From NCBI RefSeq assembly GCF_900142175.1, contig NZ_FQZX01000007.1:1-25769 (forward strand): a stretch of DNA of 25,769 nt, given 5' to 3'. Source of the stretch: Maribacter aquivivus (GTDB lineage: Bacteria > Bacteroidota > Bacteroidia > Flavobacteriales > Flavobacteriaceae). Shown here piece after piece: positions 7,364 through 16,272 of this stretch (position 1 is its first letter; each line of letters begins with the position of its first letter). Below the pieces are notes generated by a model. The model saw only the letters and a list, made by a program, of their open reading frames with translations, was not told the origin of the DNA and searched no databases. The position numbers and the translations under genes were made by a program.

Positions 7364-7529
7364 GTTCCCTTTCTCGTTATACCATCAGAACGGAGGTTAA
7401 ATATCTTTATTGTTTACAGGTGTTTTTGGGTTAATTTTCATTTTATGAAGTTACTATAACCAACATTTAAGTTTATTACTTTCAGAAATATCTTTGCTTT
7501 TTATTAAGTTTTTCCCCCACACAGTTCAT

Positions 7530-7537
7530 TATATTTG
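7530..7537 (+). promoter_or_regulatory. Probable -7 element of the tgt operon (TATATTTG)
   Basis: TATATTTG is an exact TANNTTTG match. A second match, TATCTTTG, lies at 7489-7496. Neither has a perfect TTG at the usual distance. The nearer one overlaps the TTG at 7535, which argues for the later TTG start at 7556. Confidence 0.5.
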
Positions 7538-7555
7538 CAGCTAGAATTAGAAAAT

Positions 7556-8686
7556 TTGAAGTTTACACTACATAATACCGATTTACAATCAAAGGCAAGG
7601 GCAGGTACTATTGTTACTGACCATGGTACTATTGAAACCCCAATTTTTATGCCGGTGGGTACGGTGGCGTCTGTAAAAGGAGTGCATCAAAAAGAATTAA
7701 GAGAAGAGGTAAACCCAGATATTATTCTTGGTAATACCTATCATTTGTTTCTTCGACCTAAAACAGAGATTTTAAAGAAAGCTGGCGGACTCCATAAATT
7801 TATGGGTTGGGATAGAAATATTCTTACCGATAGTGGCGGTTACCAAGTATATTCTTTGTCTGCGAATAGAAAGATAAAAGAAGAAGGGGTAAAATTTAAA
7901 TCGCATATAGATGGATCTATGCATTTATTTACACCTGAAAATGTTATGGAGATTCAGCGTGTAATTGGCGCAGATATTATCATGGCATTTGATGAATGTA
8001 CGCCTTACCCTTGCGATTATAATTATGCAAAGCGATCTATGCATATGACGCATAGGTGGTTAGATAGATGTATTAATCATCTTGAAAAAACACCTTTTGA
8101 GTATGATTATGAACAAACGTTTTTTCCTATAGTACAAGGTTCTACCTATAAAGATTTAAGAAGGCAATCTGCTGAGTATATTGCCAATGCTGGGGCGGAG
8201 GGTAATGCTATTGGCGGACTTTCAGTTGGTGAGCCGGCAGAAGAAATGTATGGCATGACTGAGGTCGTTTGCGAAATTTTGCCAGAAGATAAGCCACGAT
8301 ATTTAATGGGCGTAGGTACGCCAATTAATATTCTTGAAAACATTGCCCTAGGTATAGATATGTTCGATTGTGTGATGCCAACAAGAAATGCAAGAAACGG
8401 AATGTTGTTTACTGCACATGGTACCATAAATATTAAGAACAAGAAGTGGGAAGATGATTTTTCCCCTATAGATGAAATGGGAACTACTTTTGTAGACCAT
8501 GAGTATTCTAAAGCATATTTAAGACATTTGTTTGCAGCCAATGAATATTTAGGCAAACAAATTGCAACAATTCATAACTTAGGCTTTTATATGTGGTTAG
8601 TGAGAGAAGCTCGTAAGCACATTATTGCAGGTGATTTTAGAGCTTGGAAAGATATTATGGTAAAACAAATGGATAAAAGGCTATAA
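7556..8686 (+). CDS. tgt: Queuine tRNA-ribosyltransferase (tRNA-guanine transglycosylase)
   Basis: 376 residues from a TTG at 7556. This start makes the protein begin MKFTLHNTD as in homologues; the TTG at 7535 overlaps the likely -7 box. Tgt swaps guanine 34 of tRNAs with GUN anticodons for preQ1, the first tRNA step of queuosine synthesis. Seen: catalytic Asp92 in LTDSGGYQ, nucleophile Asp271 in MFDCVMPTRNARNG, and the substrate loop GGLSVGEP. The zinc site is odd: the E. coli cysteines 302, 304 and 307 correspond to Gly309, Thr311 and Asp314 (EMGTTFVDHEYS), while the fourth ligand, His340 in TIHNL, is kept. It is the first gene of an overlapping unit; its stop TAA shares an A with the next ATG. 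Confidence 0.95.
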   Translation: MKFTLHNTDLQSKARAGTIVTDHGTIETPIFMPVGTVASVKGVHQKELREEVNPDIILGNTYHLFLRPKTEILKKAGGLHKFMGWDRNILTDSGGYQVYSLSANRKIKEEGVKFKSHIDGSMHLFTPENVMEIQRVIGADIIMAFDECTPYPCDYNYAKRSMHMTHRWLDRCINHLEKTPFEYDYEQTFFPIVQGSTYKDLRRQSAEYIANAGAEGNAIGGLSVGEPAEEMYGMTEVVCEILPEDKPRYLMGVGTPINILENIALGIDMFDCVMPTRNARNGMLFTAHGTINIKNKKWEDDFSPIDEMGTTFVDHEYSKAYLRHLFAANEYLGKQIATIHNLGFYMWLVREARKHIIAGDFRAWKDIMVKQMDKRL

Positions 8687-9768
8687 TGCTATCAATAATA
8701 GATAAATACATTCTAAAACGGTATCTAGCAACATTTTCGTTGATGCTCTTATTGTTTATTCCCATTGGTATAATGGTGAATTTAGCAGAGCAGATCGGTA
8801 AAATGATTGATAACGAAGCACCGTTGAATGAAATAGTAATGTATTATGTGAATTTTACGATTTACATTGGTAATCTATTATTTCCTATTTTTCTATTCCT
8901 TTCCGTAATATTCTTTACCTCTAAGTTGGCAAACAATACAGAAATTGTTGCCATATTAAGTTCTGGAGTTTCTTATGGTCGTTTTTTAAGACCTTATATA
9001 ATAGGCGCTTCAATGGTCGCTGTTTTAATGTTCTTTATGACCATGTTTATTGTACCAAATGCTAGTGTTGGCTTCAATGAATTTAAATACAAATACCTGA
9101 AAAAAGGTAAACAGGATCGGGTGACCAACAATATTTTTAATCAGTTGAATGAGTCTGATTTTATATATGTTAGCAGCTTTGACCCCGCTAGACAGTTAGG
9201 TCATAACTTTACTTTTGAGCGATTTGATGAAAATAATGAGCTAGATTTTAAAATATCTGCAGCTAATATTCGATGGGTCGAAAAAGACTCTAGCTACCGC
9301 TTAACATCTTACAAAAAGCGAACGGTTTTAGGGGATACCGCAATTATTGAAAGTAAACGCCGCTTAGATACCATTTTTGCTTTTGATATAGGCGATTTAA
9401 CGCCTGTGTCATATGTAGCAGAAACAAAGAACCTTTTTGAATTAGATACTTTTATTAAAGATCAAAGAAGAAAGGGAGCCTCAAATATTAATACTTATGT
9501 TTTGGTAAAGTACAAACGTTGGGCATTGCCATTAACGGCCTTTATCTTAACCATAATTGCTGTTTCGGTTTCTTCTGTTAAAAGACGTGGTGGTATGGGA
9601 GCCAATTTGGCATTCGGTATTTTAATTGCGTTTATATTTATATTTTTTGATAAGGTATTCGGTGTATTAGCCGAGCAATCTGGCTTTTCTCCTTTGCTCG
9701 CTGTCATTATACCTAATGTAGTTTTTGGATGTCTGGCATTTTATCTACTTCAAAATGCAAAAAGATAG
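8686..9768 (+). CDS. LptF/LptG-family permease (lipopolysaccharide export)
   Basis: 360 residues. Three membrane segments near the N-terminus (about 12-35, 55-80, 98-122) precede a polar domain (about 125-270) and three C-terminal segments (about 277-297, 303-322, 330-354). This is the YjgP/YjgQ layout, in which the central jelly-roll lies in the periplasm. The opening IIDKYILKRYLATF matches the coupling helix seen in the family. LptF and LptG form the inner-membrane channel that extracts lipopolysaccharide using LptB; sequence alone does not tell F from G. The ATG overlaps the tgt stop by one base (TAATG), so translation is probably coupled. The following transporter gene overlaps its end by 14 bases. 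Confidence 0.9.
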   Translation: MLSIIDKYILKRYLATFSLMLLLFIPIGIMVNLAEQIGKMIDNEAPLNEIVMYYVNFTIYIGNLLFPIFLFLSVIFFTSKLANNTEIVAILSSGVSYGRFLRPYIIGASMVAVLMFFMTMFIVPNASVGFNEFKYKYLKKGKQDRVTNNIFNQLNESDFIYVSSFDPARQLGHNFTFERFDENNELDFKISAANIRWVEKDSSYRLTSYKKRTVLGDTAIIESKRRLDTIFAFDIGDLTPVSYVAETKNLFELDTFIKDQRRKGASNINTYVLVKYKRWALPLTAFILTIIAVSVSSVKRRGGMGANLAFGILIAFIFIFFDKVFGVLAEQSGFSPLLAVIIPNVVFGCLAFYLLQNAKR

Positions 9769-10654
9769 AGTTCTTAATTTACTACACTTGCATTTTATTG
9801 TCTTTATTTGGGGCTTTACGGCCATTTTAGGCAAATTGATTACCATTGACTCTTTGCCATTGGTTTGGATTAGAATGGGGATGGCGACCCTATTTATTGC
9901 TATTTATATTTTTTTTGCAAAATTCAGTATTAAGGTTTCAAGAAAAACACTTTGCTGGTTGGTTGGTGGTGGTATTGTAGTAGCATTACATTGGGTCACC
10001 TTCTTTTTGGCTATAAAAGTATCTACCGTATCTGTTGCTTTGGCTATGATGTCTACGGGAGCTTTTTTTACAGCCTTAATGGAACCCTTTTGGTATAAAC
10101 GAAAGATAATAGGTTATGAGATATTCTTTGGGTTAATGGTCGTAGCAGGACTCTATTTGATTTTTAAAGTAGAGACGGAGTATGTCTACGGTATGATAAT
10201 CGCATTGATATCGGCATTTTTAGCAGCTGTTTTTTCGTTGATAAACGGAAAATTGGTGCAGAACCACAAACCATCAGTTATCTCTTTTTATGAATTAGGT
10301 GTAGGAATGGTTTTCTTATCTGTAATCTTGTTATTTAAAGGCGATTTTAATATGTCATGGGTGATGCTGCCTCAAATGGATTGGGTTTATCTAATAGTGT
10401 TAGCGCTTATTTGTACAGCATATGCGTTCATAGCATCAGTGAAAATTATGCGAGTTTTAACACCATATACGGTAATGCTAACAACAAATTTAGAGCCAGT
10501 ATATGGTATTCTGCTGGCTTGGTTCATATTTGGATCAGAAGAAAAAATGAAACCAATGTTTTATGTGGGAGCCTTAATAATACTCAGTACGGTTATTGCA
10601 AACGGTATTTTAAAGCAAAGAGCGAATATTAAAAAAAGGGTACCCAAGATTTAG
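9755..10654 (+). CDS. EamA/DMT-family transporter (RhaT-like drug/metabolite permease)
   Basis: 299 residues with about ten hydrophobic helices in two similar halves of five, the EamA duplication. The first helix (LLHLHFIVFIWGFTAILGKL) has the usual Trp-Gly-x-x-x family signature, and the second half carries the conserved LEPVYGILLAWFIFGE-like segment (LEPVYGILLAWFIFGSEEK). I chose the ATG at 9755 because the protein then starts MQKDRVLNLL just before helix one; starting at 9725 adds residues that only overlap the previous gene. The family exports or imports amino acids, nucleotides or other metabolites; the substrate is not predictable. It overlaps the LptF/G-like gene by 14 bases and is probably the last gene of the tgt unit. 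Confidence 0.88.
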   Translation: MQKDRVLNLLHLHFIVFIWGFTAILGKLITIDSLPLVWIRMGMATLFIAIYIFFAKFSIKVSRKTLCWLVGGGIVVALHWVTFFLAIKVSTVSVALAMMSTGAFFTALMEPFWYKRKIIGYEIFFGLMVVAGLYLIFKVETEYVYGMIIALISAFLAAVFSLINGKLVQNHKPSVISFYELGVGMVFLSVILLFKGDFNMSWVMLPQMDWVYLIVLALICTAYAFIASVKIMRVLTPYTVMLTTNLEPVYGILLAWFIFGSEEKMKPMFYVGALIILSTVIANGILKQRANIKKRVPKI

Positions 10655-10666
10655 GTATTAAAGTTT

Positions 10667-10674
10667 TATCTTTG
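10667..10674 (+). promoter_or_regulatory. Probable -7 element of accA (TATCTTTG)
   Basis: TATCTTTG is an exact TANNTTTG match 29 bases before the accA ATG. No clear TTG is seen at the -33 position. Confidence 0.5.
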
Positions 10675-10703
10675 AGCCGCAACTAAAGAAACTTTATAGA
10701 AAT

Positions 10704-11657
10704 ATGGAATATTTGGATTTTGAACTTCCAATTAAAGAATTGGAAGAGCAATTGGACAAGTGCATGGTAATTGGAGAGGAAAGCGATGTTGATGTTACCG
10801 AGACTTGTAAACAGATTGAAAAGAAACTTACCGAAACCAGAAAAGATATATATAAGAATTTAACTGCTTGGCAACGAGTACAGTTATCTAGACATCCAAA
10901 TAGACCTTATACATTAGATTATATCAAAGCTATTTGTGGTGATACCTTCTTGGAACTACACGGTGATCGTACTGTAAAGGATGACAAGGCCATGATCGGT
11001 GGTTTAGGTAAAATTGGTGATCAGAGCTATATGTTTATTGGTCAGCAAAAAGGATACAATACTAAAACGCGTCAGTATAGAAATTTTGGTATGGCCAACC
11101 CAGAAGGGTATAGGAAGGCTTTACGTTTAATGAAATCTGCTGAAAAGTTCCAAGTGCCTGTAGTTTGCTTAATAGATACACCAGGTGCTTACCCAGGTAT
11201 TGAAGCAGAAGAAAGAGGACAAGGAGAGGCAATTGCAAGAAATATTCTTGAAATGACACGCCTTAAGGTGCCTATAATTGTTGTGATAATTGGTGAAGGA
11301 GCATCTGGTGGTGCTTTAGGTATAGGTGTGGGTGATAAGGTGTTAATGCTAGAGAATACATGGTATTCTGTTATTTCTCCAGAATCTTGTTCTTCAATTT
11401 TATGGAGAAGCTGGGAGTATAAGGAAAGAGCCGCCGAAGCTTTGAAACTGACAGCGACCGATATGAAAAAGTTGAAACTTATTGATGAAATCATTCGCGA
11501 ACCTGCAGGTGGTGCTCATGCTAATAGACCAAAAACTTTTGAAACCGTAAAAAATAAAATTTCTTCTCATTTTGAAGATTTGCAAAAGTTATCACCAAAA
11601 GAATTGGTAAATCAGCGTATGGATAAATACGCACAGATGGGCGTTTTTAACGGCTAA
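10704..11657 (+). CDS. accA: Acetyl-CoA carboxylase carboxyltransferase subunit alpha
   Basis: 317 residues, the standard length. With AccD it moves the carboxyl group from biotin on AccB to acetyl-CoA, giving malonyl-CoA for fatty-acid synthesis in the cytoplasm. The N-terminal helical part ([13 protein letters not shown] ... [19 protein letters not shown]) and the crotonase-like core are typical: [16 protein letters not shown], the oxyanion-forming glycines in [17 protein letters not shown] and [14 protein letters not shown], and [13 protein letters not shown]. The gene has its own -7 element and a strong terminator, so it appears monocistronic; accD and accBC are not in the window. Confidence 0.97.
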   Translation: MEYLDFELPIKELEEQLDKCMVIGEESDVDVTETCKQIEKKLTETRKDIYKNLTAWQRVQLSRHPNRPYTLDYIKAICGDTFLELHGDRTVKDDKAMIGGLGKIGDQSYMFIGQQKGYNTKTRQYRNFGMANPEGYRKALRLMKSAEKFQVPVVCLIDTPGAYPGIEAEERGQGEAIARNILEMTRLKVPIIVVIIGEGASGGALGIGVGDKVLMLENTWYSVISPESCSSILWRSWEYKERAAEALKLTATDMKKLKLIDEIIREPAGGAHANRPKTFETVKNKISSHFEDLQKLSPKELVNQRMDKYAQMGVFNG

Positions 11658-11684
11658 TCTGCATTTTAGGCTTCTTAAAAATAT

Positions 11685-11712
11685 ACCGAGGATTTTATTC
11701 CTCGGTTTTTTT
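11685..11712 (+). terminator. Terminator of accA
   Basis: An 8-bp stem ACCGAGGA/TCCTCGGT (11685-11692 with 11699-11706) and a six-base loop is followed by a T tract. Confidence 0.88.
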
Positions 11713-11715
11713 ATG

Positions 11716-11745
11716 TTATCAACAGAAAATCGTAACTTATTAACA
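11716..11745 (+). repeat. Two DnaA-box-like 9-mers upstream of dnaB
   Basis: TTATCAACA (11716-11724) and TTATTAACA (11737-11745) each differ from the DnaA box TTATNCACA at the same single position. A weaker, inverted match overlaps 11762-11770. Binding is inference only. Confidence 0.3.
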
Positions 11746-11823
11746 GTCAATTGTTAGTCAACTGTGAACATCGAAAGTGATGTTTTTCACGTTAACTAAA
11801 GGTTAATTGTATACTTTCGCACT

Positions 11824-13374
11824 ATGGAGAACACAAAACCTTTTGTCGCTCGAAAGATTGACAAATCTAATATTATAAGCCTTCAGAAAGGTAAAATTCC
11901 ACCACAAGCTATTGATTTAGAGGAGGTTGTGTTGGGTGCTATGATGATAGATAAAAAAGGTGTTGATGAAGTTATCGATATTTTACACCCCGATGTTTTC
12001 TATAAAGACGCTCATAGATTTATTTACGAGGCTATCTTTATTCTCTTTGAAGAGTCACAACCGATCGATTTATTAACCGTTTCTTCACAACTTAAGAAAT
12101 CAGGTAAATTAGAGATTTGTGGAGGAGATTTTTACTTGATAAAATTGACTCAAAAAGTAGCGTCATCTGCTCATATTGAGTTTCATGCACGTATTATTCT
12201 CCAGAAGTTTATTCAGCGTAGTTTGATTAAAATTTCTGGTGAAATTATTGAGGAGGCATATGATGAGGCTATCGATGTATTTGACTTGTTAGATACTGCT
12301 GAAGCAAAATTATATGATGTTACCCAAGGTAACTTAAAGCGTTCTGCAGAAACTGCGCAAGATTTGGTAATACAAGCCAAAAAACGAATTGAAGAGATTG
12401 CAGGTAAAGAGGGGATGAGTGGAGTCGCCTCTGGTTTCGATAAACTAGATAAGCTTACTTCGGGTTGGCAGCCAAGTGATTTAATTATTGTTGCAGCACG
12501 TCCTGGTATGGGTAAAACGGCTTTTACCTTATCTATGGCGAGAAATATGGCTGTAAATACAAATACACCTGTAGCTTTCTTCTCTTTAGAGATGTCCTCG
12601 GTACAGCTAATAACAAGACTAATTTCTTCTGAAACTGGTTTGTCTTCAGAAAAACTAAGGACGGGTAAGCTTGAAAAGCATGAGTGGGAACAATTGAATG
12701 TTAAAGTGAAAACTTTAGAAAAAGCACCTTTGTTTATTGATGATACTCCGTCACTATCCATTTTCGATTTACGTGCAAAAGCAAGGCGTCTTGCCTCTCA
12801 GCATGGTATAAAAATGATTATGATCGATTATTTGCAGTTAATGACAGCAGGTGGGAGTCAAAAAGGAGGAAATAGGGAACAGGAGATATCTACTATTTCT
12901 CGAAACTTAAAAGCGCTTGCAAAGGAATTGAACATTCCTGTAATTGCATTATCTCAGCTATCGCGTGCTGTTGAAACACGTGGTGGTAGTAAAAGACCTA
13001 TTCTTTCGGATTTGAGGGAATCTGGAGCAATCGAGCAAGATGCAGATATTGTATCGTTCATCTATAGACCTGAGTATTATAAGATAGAAGAGTGGGATGA
13101 TGAAGAACGTTCGCCAACTCAAGGTCAGGGAGAATTTATTGTAGCAAAACACCGTAATGGTGGTTTAGAAAATATTAGATTGAAGTTTATAGGTAATCAA
13201 GGTAAGTTCGATAACCTTGATGATTTTGACTCTCCTTTCGAGTTCCAATCGAAAATGAATGCAAATGAAGAGAATCCGTTTGCGACGAAAAACTTACCAA
13301 GTGCAGATGATGCCTTTGGTAGTAGCATGAATAGTAGTCCTGATTTGGATGAGGATAACGATGTTCCTTTTTAA
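11824..13374 (+). CDS. dnaB: Replicative DNA helicase DnaB
   Basis: 516 residues. The N-terminal DnaB domain (about 25-130, PPQAIDLEEVVLGAMM ... DVFYKDAHRFIYEAI) and the RecA-like C-terminal motor are both complete. Walker A ARPGMGKT is at 225-232; Walker B ends at Asp335 in MIMIDYLQLM; an arginine-finger region follows (DLRESGAIEQDADIVSFIYRPEYY). The hexameric ring unwinds DNA ahead of the fork and binds primase. No intein interrupts the motor, although dnaB is a common intein site. The last 60 residues are acidic, low-complexity and end in DNDVPF. A TATACTTTCG stretch just before the ATG may be a degenerate -7 box, implying a very short leader. A terminator follows. Confidence 0.97.
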   Translation: MENTKPFVARKIDKSNIISLQKGKIPPQAIDLEEVVLGAMMIDKKGVDEVIDILHPDVFYKDAHRFIYEAIFILFEESQPIDLLTVSSQLKKSGKLEICGGDFYLIKLTQKVASSAHIEFHARIILQKFIQRSLIKISGEIIEEAYDEAIDVFDLLDTAEAKLYDVTQGNLKRSAETAQDLVIQAKKRIEEIAGKEGMSGVASGFDKLDKLTSGWQPSDLIIVAARPGMGKTAFTLSMARNMAVNTNTPVAFFSLEMSSVQLITRLISSETGLSSEKLRTGKLEKHEWEQLNVKVKTLEKAPLFIDDTPSLSIFDLRAKARRLASQHGIKMIMIDYLQLMTAGGSQKGGNREQEISTISRNLKALAKELNIPVIALSQLSRAVETRGGSKRPILSDLRESGAIEQDADIVSFIYRPEYYKIEEWDDEERSPTQGQGEFIVAKHRNGGLENIRLKFIGNQGKFDNLDDFDSPFEFQSKMNANEENPFATKNLPSADDAFGSSMNSSPDLDEDNDVPF

Positions 13375-13396
13375 ACTGTAGTAATAATATATATTT

Positions 13397-13424
13397 AAAA
13401 AGTCTCCATTAGTGGAGACTTTTT
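13397..13424. terminator. Terminator of dnaB
   Basis: A 12-bp stem (13397-13408 with 13413-13424) with loop TTAG has A and T runs at its outer ends, giving a T tract on the plus strand. Confidence 0.88.
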
Positions 13425-13485
13425 GCGTTTGTAGCAAATCTATTTTCTGGAATATCACTTTACAATACCTTTAACGATAACTCAA

Positions 13486-13515
13486 TTTGCGACCAAAGTT
13501 TTTACTTTATCTTTG
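13486..13515 (+). promoter_or_regulatory. Promoter of the secreted amidotransferase-like gene
   Basis: TTTG (13486-13489), an 18-base spacer and TATCTTTG (13508-13515) match the consensus, 23 bases before the ATG. Confidence 0.7.
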
Positions 13516-13538
13516 AATTAATGTCTTGAATATAATAT

Positions 13539-14801
13539 ATGTCTAAAATTGTATCATCAGTTTTCTTTCTTCTTTTATCAGTGCAGCTATTCGCATCATC
13601 CATATTGATTCCGATGGATTCCGATACTCAGAAAAACCATTTAAAAGCTTATGGAATTACCTATTGGGTATTGGCAAAGCAACAAAAAGTACAATGGTTA
13701 TTAAACTATCGAGGTGGTTCTTTTTTATTGCCAGATGGGGAAAGTATTAGAAAGGAATGTCAAATTAGGGGAGTAAGCTTTGAAATCTTATCTGATGCGC
13801 AGGCAAACGGTATACTAGATGAAATTAGTAGTCCATCAGTAAATCAAGATGCTGTAATATTAGAGAAGGCTCCAAGAATAGCAGTCTATTCTCCAAAAGA
13901 TAAACAACCTTGGGATGATGCGGTAACTATGGCTTTGACGTATGCCGAAATTCCTTATACGACTATTTATGATGAAGAAGTATTAGGAGATAAGTTAGCA
14001 TTGTATGATTGGCTTCATTTACATCATGAGGATTTCACTGGTCAATATGGTAAGTTTTATGGAGCATATAGAGCAACACCTTGGTATATAGAAGGAAAAA
14101 AGAATTCTGAAAAGTTAGCTAAGAAATTAGGATTTGATAAGGTCTCTGAAGAAAAAGGAGCAGTAGCTGTAAAAATAAGAAACTATGTTATTGGTGGCGG
14201 ATTCATGTTTGCTATGTGTTCTGCAACCGATAGTTTTGATATTGCTTTAGCTGCTGATGGTATCGATATTGTAGAACCTATGTTCGATGGTGATGCTTCA
14301 GATCCAAACTATCAAGCAAATTTAGATTTTGGAAAGACCTTCGCTTTTACAGATTTTATCTTAGAACGTAGTCCGCTGAAATATGAATTCTCTTCAATTG
14401 ATATGACAAATAAAAGAGGAAATGTGCCAAAGGAATCTGATTACTTTTCTCTGATGGATTTCTCGGCTAAATGGGACCCGGTGCCTACGATGCTTTGCCA
14501 GAATCATACCTCTTTGGTAAAAGGATTCATGGGGCAGACAACTGCTTTTACACGTTCTGAAATTAAGCCGACAGTATTAGTGTTAGGAGAAAATAAATTA
14601 AACGAAGAAGCAAGGTATATTCACGGAATTAAAGGAAAGGGATTCTTTACTTTCTATGGTGGTCATGATCCTGAAGATTACCAACATAGAGTAGGGGACC
14701 CAAAAACCGAATTAGAGTTACACCCAACTTCACCAGGGTATCGTTTAATACTTAATAATGTATTATTTCCGGCAGCCAGAAAGAAGAAGCAAAAGACATG
14801 A
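13539..14801 (+). CDS. Secreted class I amidotransferase/ThuA-like protein (homologues often named asparagine synthetase B)
   Basis: 420 residues with a signal peptide (MSKIVSSVFFLLLSVQLFAS), so the protein leaves the cytoplasm. No AsnB features are present: no Cys at position 2, no N-terminal nucleophile amidotransferase fold and no SGGxDS ATP motif. Instead the middle begins a Rossmann-like strand (RIAVYSPKDKQPWDDAV) and contains GGGFMFAMCSATDS, which resembles the nucleophile elbow of class I glutamine amidotransferases with Cys227. Near the end GFFTFYGGHDPEDYQH supplies His376, like the sugar-related ThuA domain. I recall that flavobacterial homologues beside dnaB carry the name asparagine synthetase B; the sequence does not support that. 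Catalysis and substrate are unknown. It has its own promoter and a long terminator. Confidence 0.7.
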   Translation: MSKIVSSVFFLLLSVQLFASSILIPMDSDTQKNHLKAYGITYWVLAKQQKVQWLLNYRGGSFLLPDGESIRKECQIRGVSFEILSDAQANGILDEISSPSVNQDAVILEKAPRIAVYSPKDKQPWDDAVTMALTYAEIPYTTIYDEEVLGDKLALYDWLHLHHEDFTGQYGKFYGAYRATPWYIEGKKNSEKLAKKLGFDKVSEEKGAVAVKIRNYVIGGGFMFAMCSATDSFDIALAADGIDIVEPMFDGDASDPNYQANLDFGKTFAFTDFILERSPLKYEFSSIDMTNKRGNVPKESDYFSLMDFSAKWDPVPTMLCQNHTSLVKGFMGQTTAFTRSEIKPTVLVLGENKLNEEARYIHGIKGKGFFTFYGGHDPEDYQHRVGDPKTELELHPTSPGYRLILNNVLFPAARKKKQKT

Positions 14802-14826
14802 GTTCAATTTATGTACAGATTAAAAT

Positions 14827-14868
14827 AAAAAACCGTGATCAATACTTTCGTATTGATCACGGTTTTTT
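14827..14868. terminator. Bidirectional terminator between convergent genes
   Basis: A perfect 19-bp stem (14827-14845 with 14850-14868) with loop TTTC has A/T runs at both ends, so it can stop the plus-strand gene at 13539-14801 and the minus-strand operon ending at 14891. Confidence 0.92.
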
Positions 14869-14890
14869 TTATAAGGTTTCTTCTATGGGT

Positions 14891-16252
14891 CTAGAATACT
14901 CCAATAAAGTGACTGCCTGCAACATTCACTAATTCAGCACCTTTAGTTACTGTACCGGTTTCTGTTTCTACAACATAGATATTTCCGTTTTGACCAACAG
15001 CACCTTGAGTAAGGTAAATTTCTGTTCCTTCAACAACAAAGCCTTGGTATTGAAATAAGTAGAAATCTGGATCATAAGGAATGTCATTAATTTTTACTGC
15101 AGTCTTAGCATTTAGATCTACTAAAGCAAAAAATCCTTGCAGTCCAGCAACACCGTCAGCAGAACCATTATGACGATAAGCTAATACCGCTTTACCATTT
15201 GCAGCTGGTCTCCATGCTAAAATATATGCACCTTCTATACCTAAAGCATCGTCCAAATTGAAATCGTAAGTATCATCATATTCATTATCTGAATCAATCT
15301 TTAAAATATGAGAACCTTCAGGGTCGCTTTGATTTGCTTGATAAACACTGCCGTTGTATTCGAAAGAATTGATACTTCGGTAGCCATTTGTATTTCCATG
15401 TCCAACGGTAGAAGTAATAACTGAAGGATTAAGTAGGGAAGGGTAGTCTAAAACAATGGTTTTAGAACCTAAAATCTCAAAATCGCTATCACTTTCAGCG
15501 GTAGAAGGATCAACTTTGCTTAAACGAGCACCAATATATAATTTGTTTCCTGCAGCATTTAACGTAGGCATGTCTATTCTAGAGATATAATAACCGGCAG
15601 CTTCTTCCTCTGCGCTCAAAGGAACACTATGCTCTTGAAATTCTTTAATAGAAGAATTTACTAAATCTAAAGTTACTACACCAATAGTTGCTTCTGTTCG
15701 AGTATAATTGTCGTTCTCATCAAATTCATTTTCTGTATTTACATAGACAGCGGCACCTGTTTGATCTCCATCAAATAATTTTATCCATCTTGGAGCAGTT
15801 CCTACATAAGGTGCTATACTAACTTCTGATCCTGAGGGAGTAAAAACCTGTCCGCCTTCAACAGTGTATTTAGTATAATTTCCTCCAGTATCACCTGCGT
15901 AGCTAATATTAAAAATAGTATTACCGTCTTCAGAAGATTGCAATCTAGCCGTCCTGTTAGAAGGTGCTATAAATCCGTTTTCAAAAGGCTCAATAGAAAC
16001 AGTAGGGTTTTTAGCATCAACACTAGTTACTGCGTAAATTAAAGTTCCACCATTACCATCACCAGGATCTTCTCCCATTTTAGCTCCCGCAACAGTAATC
16101 CATCTAGGCTCTTCCGGTTCAACAGTATCTGGTTCTTCTGTATCTGTTTCTGGTACTACTACAGTATCGTCTTCATTACTGCAAGCGGTCATAAGACCAG
16201 CAGTAAATATAATTGCAGCAAAGGTTTTTAGATTTAGAAACGTTCTTTTCAT
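14891..16252 (-). CDS. Surface lipoprotein, beta-propeller-like (DUF4374/XusB-like), partner of the TonB receptor
   Basis: 453 residues. The signal ends in the lipobox LMTAC (Cys24), followed by SNEDD, an acidic stretch like the flavobacterial surface-export signal, then a Pro/Glu/Thr-rich linker to about residue 48. The rest is rich in beta strands with recurring blade-like units (NTIFNISYAGDTGG, RWIKLFDGDQTGAAVYVN, GNKLYIGARL, GSVYQANQ, GKAVLAYRHNGS, GTEIYLTQGAV), which suggests a propeller. It starts 20 bases after the receptor stop, so the two are cotranscribed. The arrangement resembles Bacteroides XusA-XusB, in which a DUF4374 propeller lipoprotein binds foreign siderophores for a TonB transporter; that assignment is inference from architecture, not a proven family hit. 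No PepSY-type reductase gene is next to it. Confidence 0.65.
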   Translation of the reverse strand: MKRTFLNLKTFAAIIFTAGLMTACSNEDDTVVVPETDTEEPDTVEPEEPRWITVAGAKMGEDPGDGNGGTLIYAVTSVDAKNPTVSIEPFENGFIAPSNRTARLQSSEDGNTIFNISYAGDTGGNYTKYTVEGGQVFTPSGSEVSIAPYVGTAPRWIKLFDGDQTGAAVYVNTENEFDENDNYTRTEATIGVVTLDLVNSSIKEFQEHSVPLSAEEEAAGYYISRIDMPTLNAAGNKLYIGARLSKVDPSTAESDSDFEILGSKTIVLDYPSLLNPSVITSTVGHGNTNGYRSINSFEYNGSVYQANQSDPEGSHILKIDSDNEYDDTYDFNLDDALGIEGAYILAWRPAANGKAVLAYRHNGSADGVAGLQGFFALVDLNAKTAVKINDIPYDPDFYLFQYQGFVVEGTEIYLTQGAVGQNGNIYVVETETGTVTKGAELVNVAGSHFIGVF

Positions 16253-16272
16253 TTTTAGTATTAATTAAAAGA

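Noticed and set aside
10357..10632. 91-codon plus-strand frame inside the EamA transporter gene
   Set aside because: It lies entirely within a well-supported membrane protein gene in another frame and shows no family features.
12213..12761. 182-codon minus-strand frame opposite dnaB
   Set aside because: Ser/Ile-rich antisense translation of a conserved helicase; no independent evidence.
11824..13374. Possible intein in dnaB
   Set aside because: The length and uninterrupted Walker A and B regions show none.
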